Assembly: GCA_020809705.1 (NCBI GenBank)
Contig: CP085831.1
Span: forward strand, 1,054,001 to 1,118,000
Origin: Calonectria ilicicola
Lineage: Eukaryota > Ascomycota > Sordariomycetes > Hypocreales > Nectriaceae
Direction of reading: 5' to 3'
DNA: 64,000 bases
Within the stretch, counting starts at the first letter, position 1; every line of letters begins with the position of its first letter. The position numbers were made by a program, and so were the translations under genes. Under the pieces are notes generated by a model that saw only the letters and a program-made list of their open reading frames with translations, did no database searches and was not told the origin of the DNA. This document shows positions 32,067 through 43,100 of this stretch, piece by piece.

Positions 32067-34490
32067 TTACATCTAGATCTAAAGAAGTATGAGTTTATAG
32101 TCTAAGAGGTAAAATACCTAGGATTTATTATATAGACTAGGAAAGGAGTATTCTATAACCTAGAGAAGTAGTGAGCAATTTATAAATAGAAAGCACCCTA
32201 GATAGTGAAAGGTGTGTAGAGTTTTTTAGGCTTTACAGATTACTATTAGATCTTTATACTAGACTTTATAAAGATATTAGTCCCTCTAATAATATTAACT
32301 TAGAAAGGGGTTGCTTTTAAATAGGAACCTAGCAAGAAAGTAGCTTTCCAGGAACTTAAGCATAGGTTTTACAAAGCTCCTATATTATAATAGTAGGATC
32401 CAGATAAACCAACATTTCTTAAGGCTAATTACTTAGGTAATGCATTAGGAGGAGTGCTAGCTCAAGAAGATAAGCAGGGCCGCCATCGGCCAGTTGCCTT
32501 TTACTTACAACAGCTAAGCCTAGCAGAATATAACTACCTGATCTACAATAAGGAGATGCTAGCAATTATATGTTGCCTAGATGCTTGGAGAGTAGAACTA
32601 CATAACTATGGCCTATTTACTATTATTATAGATTATAAGAACCTGATATACTTTATGAAATGTTAATATCTTACAAAGTAATAGAGTCATTGGGCAGGAT
32701 AGCTATCGGAATATAATTTCTAGCTTAAGTATCAATCTAGTAGTAAGGCAATAGTGCCAGATGCGCTAAGCTATAAAGAGCAGGATATACCCAAGAGGGT
32801 CGAAGACCCTAGGGAGCAGGGCCGTTACCTGCAGTTGATCCCTCAACTAGCTATTCTATAGGATAGAGTGACTATGCTGGAGTAAGTTATTCTTCAGGTA
32901 GCCCAGGTAGAGATACCACAGATAATGGTTTTCTCTGATCATTTGGAGCTACAGGATTTATAGGATCAAGCTATTGCTATAGATAAGACTTATATAAGTA
33001 TATATGCTATGGTATAGTAGCAGGAGCGAAGTCTGTCACCTAAGTTAGGTCTGAAGGTTCAGATCTTAGAATATACTTTAAATACTGAAGGTCAGTTGAC
33101 CTTCCAAGACCGGTTGTGGGTACCTAGTAGTGAGATTAATGTAAAGGTACTATATACTTATATTATGTAAATGAAATATAATGCTACTATTAAAGGTCAC
33201 CTAGGCTATAATGGCATAATAGTCTTAGTATTAAGGTAATTTTTTTGGCCAGGACTATCATAGCTAGTTCGTCGGTTTATTATTAATTATCAAGTCTGCA
33301 AAAGAAGTTATATCTGGCGGCAGTTAAAGAGAGGGCTATTAAAGCCTTTGCTAGTTCCAGAACGGCCACGGAGTGATCTAGCTATAAATTTTATAACAGA
33401 TCTTCCTCCAACAGGCAAGAATAAATCTCAATATCTATAGGTAATAGTTAATCAACTTACATAAGCTATTACACTCAAGATTATGCCTACAATGGAAATA
33501 GAAGCCTATGCAGAACAGTTCCTTAGCTACTATTACAGATCACATAGGATACCCCGGTCTATTATTAGTGACCGAGGGAGCAATTAGATCAATAGGTTCT
33601 GGCGAGCCTTCTGCAAGCTAGCTGGCATTACATAGCAGCTTAGCACAGTATACCACCCGCAGACCAATAGGGGGCCAGAATAGATAAACCAGGAAATCTA
33701 AGCATACCTACGAGTATATATTTGCTATTTGCAGAAAGATTGGGGTTATTATCTCCTAGCAGCACAGTTAGCACTGAACAATCATAAGAACTCGGCTATA
33801 GGGATAAGTCCCTTCTTCTTAGAGTATAGGTACCATATAGAGCCTTTTAAGGTCCAGGAGATTGCTATGGAGTTATCACTAAGTAGCAATGAGGCCTAGG
33901 CTAGGAACCTACTATAGAAGATTCAAGATATTATAGAATTTACATAGGCTGTAGCGATTGCAATATAATAACGCTATAAATAAGCAACAAATAAAAAGCA
34001 GATGCCAGCAGAGAGGTTCAAGATTAGAGATAAGATCTGGGTTAATCTAACCAACTATAAGTCCCCTAGGCCTTATAAGAAACTAGATTGGCTATATCAG
34101 TAATATACTATAACAAAGGTAATAGGTACACATATGGTAAAGATTGATATGCCTAGGGCAATATACCCACAATTCTACATTAACCTCTTAAGAAGAGCAC
34201 AGCAAGATCTCTTACCAGAACAACAACAGGATGACTTCCAGCCCCCACTAATTCAAGTAGATAGCAAAGATAAGTAGATAGTCAAAGAAATCCTATATGC
34301 TAGATAGAAGTAATAAGAACAAGGCAAGATCCAAGAAGCTCTTGTTCAATAGTATAGTTATAAAGAACCTACTTAGCAACTAGTAGAGTTCTTAATAGAG
34401 CTAGAAGCCCTAAATACATATAAAGCTACCTATAAGCCGATCATGGAATTAGATAGCCCAGTAAGCAAGTATATAGTACTAAAGCAGTAA
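32067..34490 (+). pseudogene. Gypsy-A C-terminal pol remnant (RT end, RNase H, integrase, chromodomain)
   Basis: Continues the Gypsy-A frame broken at 25219. RNase H: RPVAFYLQQLSLAEYNYLIY (from about 32489). Integrase: HLGYNGI, SDLAINFITDLPPTGKNKSQ, SHRIPRSIISDRGSN, LSTVYHPQTN. Tail: FKIRDKIWVNLTNYKSPRP, then a chromodomain trace around 34265 whose first Trp is a TAG (stop-IVKEILYAR). Stops are almost exclusively TAG/TAA, consistent with RIP of CAG, CAA and TGG. Confidence 0.85.
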
Positions 34491-34518
34491 AGTTATTACT
34501 TAAAAGAAAGGGGGGTAA

Positions 34519-34730
34519 TATTATAAGCTAAAGCCTAACAGAGGATTACAGCTATACCGTATCCACCTAAATTAAGCTTCATAACTATATTAATAGCAAG
34601 GGCACACCAAGGCATATATAATCAGAAGAACATATTCTTTTAATCATCTTCTTCTCCTTTCTCCTTAGCTTTAGATAGACCAATACAGAGCACCCTTCAG
34701 GTTAAATAAACCCAGGACCAGCCCTTCACA
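34519..34730 (+). repeat. Gypsy-A 3' LTR
   Basis: 212 bp, more RIPed than its partner; preceded by GGGGGG and followed by the TSD atatt. Confidence 0.9.
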
Positions 34731-34735
34731 ATATT

Positions 34736-36321
34736 ATTTAAATATTATTTTTTTATAATTAAAATTATTTATTTATTAAAAAATATATTAATAATATTTT
34801 TATATATAATTATTTTTTATATTATATATTAAATATTAATTAAAATTAATTAAAAATAAATTAAATATAAATTTTAAAATTAATTTTATAATTTATTAAA
34901 AAATAAAATCTATTATATATAAATTTTAAATATTTTATATTTTTATTAATAATTTTAATATAAATAATTAAAAATTTATTAAAAAAAAATATTAAATTTT
35001 AAAAAAAATAATATAAAAATATAATAAATTTAAATTTAAAAATTTTAAATTTAAAAAAAAAATTTATAATAAATATTATTAATATAATATTTTAATTAAT
35101 TATTTAATAAGATAAATTAATTAAAGTTAATATAATATATATTAGTAAAAAAATTAAATATATTAGATTTATTTAATAAATAATATAAAGTATTTATAAA
35201 TAATATTATATTTAGTAATAATTAATTATAAATTAAGATAATTAAATTATATTAAAAGCTAATTAATATTATTCCTTATAATTAAAACCAATCTATTTAT
35301 ATACTTATTTTAAATTATAATATATAAAATTATTATAATTTAAATTATTATAATCCTTTTTTATATAATTTCTCTAAGATTAGCTAGTTTTAATTAATTT
35401 ATAATTTCTTTATTATATATAAGATTTAAAGCTTCTTTTATTTTTTAATTATTAATTTAATATAAATTATAATATAATATTTTTTCTTTATTAGTTCTTA
35501 TTTTTAAGATTAATATTATTAGCTTAATTTTATTATCTTTCCTTTTTATAGAATTTAGATTTATAATATTTTTAATTTTATTTTTATTATTTTTTTCTTT
35601 AAATAATTAATTTAAAATATTTAATATAAAAGTATATAAGTATTTATTATTTTTAGAAATTATTATTTTAAAGGATTTTAATATAAAGATATTATATTCT
35701 TATTATTTTAAAAAGAATTTAAAGTATAAGTTTCTTTTTAATAAAAAGTATTATAATAAGTATATAAAGATTAATTATTTATATAATAGTATTTTAATAG
35801 TATCTTTTTATAGGTATTCTTTTATAGTTTATATTTTTCTTTTTATAATTAATTTTAATTTTATAATTTATATTCTTATATAATCTTTTAAAAAGTTAAA
35901 ATTTAATAAAAAAAAGCTTTTAATAAAATTAAATATTTTTAAAAATAAATAAAAAAAATATAAAAGAATATATTTATTATAATATTTTATTTATTATAAA
36001 TTTATAAGATTTATAAAAATATTAAGTATAAGTAATTAAAGACTTTTTATTATAAATTATTTAAGGTAAATAAGAAAAATAATATTAATAAATGAGTTTT
36101 TTTATATTAAATATATATAAAAGTTAATTAATTAATAATATATATTTTCTTAATATTACTAAGGATATTAATTTAGAGATATTAGGCTTTAGTAATAAAG
36201 TTTTAGGTATTAATTTATTAAAGGATTTTATTAATAATATTCTTATTTTAAACCTTAATTTTATTTTTTAATATAATATTTTTATTATTTTTATAGAAAT
36301 TCTTTTAATTTTTTTTAAATA
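34736..36321. repeat. R1 copy B right part (to about 35233), then AT-rich repeat DNA
   Basis: The R1 text interrupted at 22515 resumes here and fades near 35233. Then 35265-35475 is closely repeated in the same orientation at 63658-63880 (shared landmarks TCTATTTATATA, ATTATAATATATA, TTAGTTTATAATTTC-like). The rest to 36321 is almost pure A/T without readable genes, probably further RIPed repeat. Confidence 0.5.
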
Positions 36322-36745
36322 ACGTACGTGATAAGCGAGCGCCCCAGACAAGCAAGCGCCCCATATAAATTTTTACCTTAATTTAAGATTTTTAAGAATT
36401 CCTTAAAAATTCAAATTAAGTTTAAATTTAATAAAAATGTTAAAATAAGCTTATTAAAATTATAATTATATATTATATTTTTTTAGATTTTTTAGATTTT
36501 TATATAACTAATTATTATAATTTTCTATATTTACACTATATAAATAACTATTTAAATATATAGAAAAATATTTAAAAATAAAAAGACTCTATTATATAGT
36601 AATCTCCTTTTTAAATAGCTTATATTAATTTTTTTAGGTTTTAATTATTAAAATTATAGGTTTTAGAATCTTAAAAATAGATATTTTTAGGTGCACAGTA
36701 TCATGGGGCGCTCGCTTGTTCGGGGCGCTCGCTTATCATGTACGT
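36322..36745 (+). mobile_element. MITE, copy 1 (424 bp, TA target)
   Basis: Terminal inverted repeats ACGTACGTGATAAGCGAGCG.../...CGCTTATCATGTACGT with TA on both sides (36320-36321, 36746-36747). The inverted ends extend about 41 bp, each with two tandem copies of a GC-rich 13-mer (AAGCGAGCGCCCC). The interior is AT-rich, no ORF. Length and TA target suggest a non-autonomous Tc1/mariner/pogo-type element; no transposase source was seen. Confidence 0.85.
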
Positions 36746-36758
36746 TATTTATAATAAA

Positions 36759-37032
36759 TGTTACACTTCTAGGTATAGTCGACTTTTAGTACATAGGATC
36801 TAGCTAGTGGTAAGTATATTAGTTAGATAATAAGGTCCCTAATATAATAAGTTAATATTAGCTAGTAAAAGATTAAATGTAGCAATTTCATCTTATAATA
36901 TAGAAAAATATATCCTATAATATAAAATTAAATATACTTATTTTTTTTATTCTATTAGATAGCTTCTACTTATAATAAACTAAAAGCTATATATAATTTA
37001 TTAATCTTATATATTTAAAAAAAGTTATAATA
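36759..37032 (-). repeat. Gypsy-D LTR (3' LTR in element sense)
   Basis: 274 bp, TGTTACACTTCTAGG...AGTTATAATA; only 13 bp from MITE copy 1. Confidence 0.85.
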
Positions 37033-37119
37033 AATACCCCTCTTATTTAAAGAAATAATTATTATCCTAATAATTTAAAAATTTCTTTTAACTAATTAAA
37101 ACTATCTTTCTTATAATTA

Positions 37120-39305
37120 CTATTTACTTTTATATTATTATTTTTTTTAAAATTTTTTTCCTTTTCTATTTTTATTTTATAATTCTTTATCCTATTTTAC
37201 CTTCTTAATAATTATTTCTATTATTTCTTAAAATTATATTTTTTATTATTTTTAATTAAATAGAATAATATAGGATAAATTAAAGATATTTCCTTTATTT
37301 AATCTTAAAGTAGTTTTTATCTTTTTTTTAAGTAAATCTTACTATTTAAAAAGTAAATCTTTTTTTAATTTAAAAGTAGGATTTATTTTTTTATTTTAAT
37401 AATAAAAGGATTTTATATAATTAGCTTTTTATAAAATATTTTCTTATTAAAAGTAATTTAAACTTTTATAATAATAAATTTAATAATTTAATTTATCTTC
37501 TTTTTAAAAATTTAGATCTTATATACTTTTAATTTTATAATATATATTTTTAATTTAATATTATATTTTTTTAATATTTTAATATTTAAAGTAATTTTTA
37601 TTAAGATTTTTAAAAAATATTATTTTTAATTACTTTATTATTAAATCTTTTTTTAAATATATTAAAATCTTTCTTAATATTAATTATAATAGATTTTATA
37701 TTTATAATAATAATTAAGATATAAAAAGTAATACTTTTAATTTTAACTATATTACTTTCTTCTAAATTAATATTAAAATCTTTTATTATTACTATTAAGA
37801 ATTCTCTAATAATATTAAGAAAATAATTATACTAAATAACCTTAAAAGCTCTAATAACTATTTAATTAAAAGAGTTATATAATTTAATAAATTAAACTAT
37901 TAAAATCTTTATATAAGGAAAGATTATTTTCTTATAATTTTAGTTTTTATTTTAATAAATAATAAAATCTTTATTATAATAAATAATAATAGCTTCTTTT
38001 AAATATTATTTAACCTAGTAAATAATACTAATAACTACTTAAGTACTTTTCTTCTATTTAATTTATATATTAATAAATTTATTCTTTATATAAAAAACTT
38101 TATAATAATAATAATAATACACTTTAATAAAAAGAAAATAAAATAAATAGTTTTTATTTTACTTATTATTAATTATATCTTTTAAATTACTAAATTTAAA
38201 CTTATAATATAAAGTAATTTAATAATCTATTTAAATAAATTTCTTTTTAATATTCTTACCTTTTCCTTTAAATCTATATATATTATAAATATTATCTTTC
38301 TTAAATCTAGAATTATCTAATCTATTATTAACTTAGCTTATTAATTTTTATATATAATAATTATATTTATAATATATTATATTACTAAAAGATTTATTCT
38401 TAATAATAAAATTATTAATAAAAGTAAATTTAATTATAAGGCTATTATATTTACCTTTAATACTATTAATTCTTAAAGCTATACCCTCCTTTTTTTACTT
38501 TTAATTAAAAGGTTAATTTCTTTATCTTTAAAAAGATCTTTAATATTTATATTATTAATTCTAATTTCTAAAATATTATTTTTAATTTTTAAAAAGATTT
38601 AATTTTAAATAAGTATTTAATTTTTATATTATAATAATTAGATAATAAATTAATAAATATTTTATTATTATTATTAATTACTTAAATAAAAGCTATATCT
38701 TTTTAAAAATTAATTCTATCTTATTTTTTTTATTATTCCTTTTTTTATTTTTAATATTTTAAGTTTTTCTTATAAAATTATTCTTTATATTAAGTAAATT
38801 CTTTATATAAAAGCTTAAATATATCTATATCCTAATTAAATATACCTAATACTTTAGATTTTAAGGAGCTAATTATTTTTAATATTATTAAGTTAATTAT
38901 TTAATTATTATAATTATTATTTCTTTAATTAATTAAAATAATATAAATATTATTTCTTTTTTATTTATAATAAATATTTAAATAAAGAAATTTAATTATA
39001 TTAATTTAAAAGATTATTTTTATTTTAGTATTTAAAATAAATTAAAGATAATAGTATATTATTAAAATTAATAATATAAAATTAATTTTAATTTTTTAAT
39101 TTTTCTATATAAATTTAAAAAAATATAAAAAAATTTTCATTTTAATTAAAATTAATAAAAAATATTTATTTAATAATTAAAAATAAAATAAATTCTTTAA
39201 TAAATTTATTTTTATAATAATCTTTTATAAATATATTTCTCTTAAAATTAATATTAATATTCTAAATATTATCTTTATTTTTAAAGATATTATTTTTAAT
39301 TACTA
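37120..39305. other. Gypsy-D extra segment of about 2.4 kb, unidentified
   Basis: To about 37150 the sequence follows Gypsy-C 3' sequence reversed. From there to the MITE junction about 2.4 kb has no counterpart in Gypsy-C, whose integrase-to-LTR distance is only about 0.7 kb. The minus strand reads as long stretches broken by stops. It could be a further nested element or a module deleted from Gypsy-C. Confidence 0.4.
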
Positions 39306-39311
39306 TAACAT

Positions 39312-39586
39312 TATTATAACTCTTCTTTAAATACATAAGACCAATAAGTCACATATAGCTTTCAACCTTCTATAAATAGAAGCTACCTAATAAAATAAAA
39401 AAGACAAGCATATTTAATCTCATACTACAGGACCTACCTTTCCATATCATAAGACAAAATCGCTACATCTAATCTTCTGCTAGCTGATATTGACTTATTA
39501 TATTAGGGACCTCATTATCTAACCAAACTACTTACCTCTAGCTAGATCCAACGTACTAAGGGTTAACTACACCCAGAAGTATAACA
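39312..39586 (+). repeat. Gypsy-C 5' LTR
   Basis: 275 bp. It differs from the 3' LTR by roughly two dozen substitutions, almost all G-to-A or C-to-T with the 5' copy the mutated one. Confidence 0.92.
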
Positions 39587-39597
39587 AGTGGTAGCAA

Positions 39598-40152
39598 TTG
39601 CTAAGTTTCAAACCGAGCGGCCTCAGCCCGAGAGAAAGAATACAAAAAACAAAGAGTGAAGAAAGTTATCCCTCCATAAGTAAAACTGACCAGATAAGGA
39701 GAAGGCTCAACCTGCCAACCGAACAACCAGCCCGATCGAGTATTAAGCCAACCGAATTGGTAACAATATACAAGTTTCGGGGATTCCTTAGTTGTAACCC
39801 TGATTTCTCTATTAGAGGAAAGAAACTCGCCGACACGGTCGCCCTCAGTGACCTAGAAGCCTTATCCAGCTGGGAATACAACAAAAGTGACCAATTCGTT
39901 ATAATAGGAGTCCCTCAAGAGGAAGAACCCCCGGATTATTGGAATATAGTAGACCTCTACGCTATCAGAACTGCCTGGAACTTAGTTAAAAAGATCCTCA
40001 CTAAAGCAAGAGATAATGGAATCCTGCCTTATGAACTAGACCACTTTGTCTATACTTTCTTAGAGAAGTTGGGAATGGAAGAAAACCTAACATTAACCTT
40101 TGGGAACACTCAAATAATCATCCAAGTAACAGAAATAATACCAAAACTGTAG
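39598..40152 (+). pseudogene. Gypsy-C first ORF (gag-like N-terminal part), still open
   Basis: 184 codons stay open in an element whose pol is destroyed. No ATG stands at its head (TTG at 39598 after a TAG), and RIP turns ATG into ATA easily, so the start was probably lost. The text (KFRGFLSCNPDFSIRGKKLA, DYWNIVDLYAIRTAWNLVKK, LDHFVYTFLEKLGM) is protein-like but not a domain I recognise. Stops begin immediately after 40152. Confidence 0.5.
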
Positions 40153-43100
40153 CTCAATCTGGTCCTAGGAGGAAGGCTAGTACCACTGAGTATGGCTTAA
40201 ATCTGTGGGAGTATAGTTAACCTTGACAAGCAAGAGGCTATGTCGAGTAGAGGCATTCTAACCCCAGCTATATTAAATCTATCCTAGGAACTAAGGGAAA
40301 TAGGTTTAAACACTACCAACCTAGAGACTTAGGGGTTAGAAGGATTAGAAGGAATAATGAAATTAATACTATTAAAGAATAAAATGGAAAGAATACTAAA
40401 AAACCTATAATAAAAACTAAGGATAGTGGATCTAGCCAAAAGAAACAGGGCCATCGACCAATTAACTAAATTAATAGGCAAATTAGACCTAAGCCTAGTC
40501 GGGGGTTAGGAGAAAGGTAAAAGTTAGAATAAGTCTATTCTGCCTTATTCTTTTATACTAGGAAGTATTAGTAGGTTAAGTACTACCTTTTTATAGATGA
40601 AAGTAATATTACTTAGGGTTAAGGAGGAACCATCTTACACTATACCTAGATTAAGAGGTAGTATAGAATATTAGTAGAAGAAATTTTATTTAAAACCTTA
40701 GGCAAGAAACTAGACTGCTAATTATATTAAAATAGATAAAGCTACCTAATAGGAAGTCAGAACCAGTAGAATACTAGAGTTTGGAAATATATAGGAATGA
40801 CCGATTATTTAAATTAAGGATATTGGTTTTTTCTGGCTAAATAGTGGAATAGAAAAAGTTAAGGAAGAAGGATTATGGTATAATAGTAAGCAAGTTATCT
40901 TTATAGATGTTGAAATATAGATCCAAGCAGTCAGATCCACCTAGGAAAATAACTCCAATATTAATCGCAACTATATCTAATAAAACATTTAAAATCTACT
41001 TTAAAGATCCGTATTAAAATGATATTATTATCAGTTGAATCTGGAGGAATAAAGAAGACTTATAACTACTATAAAGATCTTTTTTAATATGGTTCGGAAG
41101 GAATTTGGTATAAAAAAGAGATAAACGATGTACTAGATGGAGATAGCTAGATATAACTAATAAAGTATCCTAAATAGTGTCCTAGTCTGCGATTTTGTTG
41201 CTTAGGTATTCAGCCGAGCTAGATCAGTAGGCTAGATAGGAGAACATTAGCTTTTAATGGTAGTATATGACCAATTAATAATAGATTTACGATTACTATG
41301 CCTAAAACTAATGGAAAGTAATACTTAAAATAATTATATTAAGAAGATTGATGAAATCTATGAAGAGCTGTAAGAGAAACTAGAGGATGAACGATAAGTA
41401 AGGGATTAATTAGTACCTTAAAATCTAAAAGTGAATATTAGAAAGATATATATAGTAGCTAAAGAAGATAGTGAAGAAGATTAAGCCAATTGGAACTAAT
41501 AAAATAGGAGATATTATCCTTCTTATTAATGAATTAAACTAAGGGAGGGGTGTATTTATAATAATATTAGGAATAATAGACGCTCTAAATAAAAGTTAAA
41601 TAATAAATAGTGGAAGGAAGAAGTAGAAGAAGACTCTAATAATGACCGAAAGAACTTAAGGAGAGAAGAAAGCAACTAAGTTAACTATTATTGCAAGCTA
41701 CTACATAATAGATCAAGAAGCCAGAACCCATGGCATTTCAATCATTATTAATAATAATAGCGCAGAAGCAGGAACCAATGGTATATCTTTAAAACTCGCC
41801 TTTATTAGGACAAAAGAGATTTCCAGGATTAAGAGTGGTAATTATTCTATAGTGGTTATATACTTGCTAAAGAAAATGCCGAAGATAACTCTAAGGAAGG
41901 AGATCTAAACAAGGAAGGAATCCCAATATCCACTGGATATGTAGAAGTATATTATATAAACACAAACCCCTTAGAGAAAGAAATTAACCCTCGGAGAGTG
42001 CGAATCATTAAAGCCATCGGTAGACCTAACTTTGTAGAGAGACTTGAAAAGAAATATAATGTCTATATGTAAGTAAAAATACAATTTGATAATAAAGGTA
42101 AATACTATTAGATGTACGTTAATACCAGATGCTCTATAGTCCTAGTAAACTGTAACTGGTTAAAGAAGAATGTAAGGAAAGTAAAATGAAGATTATAAAT
42201 TTTAAAGAAGATAAATGGTATTAGATCTTAGCTTATAGCTACTAAAATAGCTACCTTTAACTTTTATCTTATTAGAATTATATAAGGAGAGGAAGTAAGC
42301 AAGCATTTCACTATTATAACCAATATAATAGAAATACTAGGACTAAGGCTATTACTAGGAATGAATTTTCTATTTAAGTATAGAGCTAAAGTAGACTTTA
42401 TTAAGCCTAAAGTTACTTTCTACTTAGTATAAAATCTTAAATATTAAGTGGAAATCTTTTATAAAAAACTACAGGAAGTCTTAAGGAAGGTTATTAATGT
42501 GTATATAGTTATAATCGGCCCTTAGAAAACTGCTTTTATCTAGGCTCACTAGAATATACTACTAGAGACCTAAGATAAGAATAGGCAAATGAACTCCTTC
42601 TATTTAGTAGCTGAATGGCTTGGGGTATCTAATATAATTCTTAATAGATCCTCCTCTAAACTAGTTCAAGTCTATAATGCATCTAATAAGAAGATAATCA
42701 TCTGGAAGAAAGAAAAGATTGTAATAATCACAAGTAGATAGATTAAAGAATAGGTTTATTTCATCTTAGAAGATGTTATACTTAAGATGATATAGAATTA
42801 AACCTTTGAGATAGAAGAAGTATTTATAGTAGCCTTAAAGGAAGCTAAGAATAATTATAATTCTATTAAAGTTGATATAGATCCTATAGGAGTTGACATA
42901 GGAATACTAAATTATAAAATAATTAAGGTAAGGGATATTCCTTTTATATAGAACAAATATAAAGTTCTAATTATAAACCTAGATCCAGAAGTTATAGCCA
43001 AAATAATTAAATTAATTAATAAATTTAATATCTATAAGGATCAAGGCATTATCCTAATAAAAAAAGAAAATAAAATGTAAGTAGACTTGATTAATAAATA

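Larger units (their letters stand above)
22521..34730 (+). mobile_element. Gypsy-A: RIPed Ty3/Gypsy chromovirus, split by Gypsy-B
   Basis: Two 212-bp LTRs (22521-22732, 34519-34730) are flanked by the 5-bp TSD atatt (22516-22520, 34731-34735). The LTR ends read TATCACAGG...CTTCACA, i.e. TG...CA with the G lost by RIP. A GGGGGG polypurine tract precedes the 3' LTR. Inside are gag, protease, RT, RNase H, integrase and chromodomain traces in order, full of TAG/TAA. Gypsy-B is inserted in the RT region; without it A is about 5.4 kb. It sits inside R1 copy B. Confidence 0.92.
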
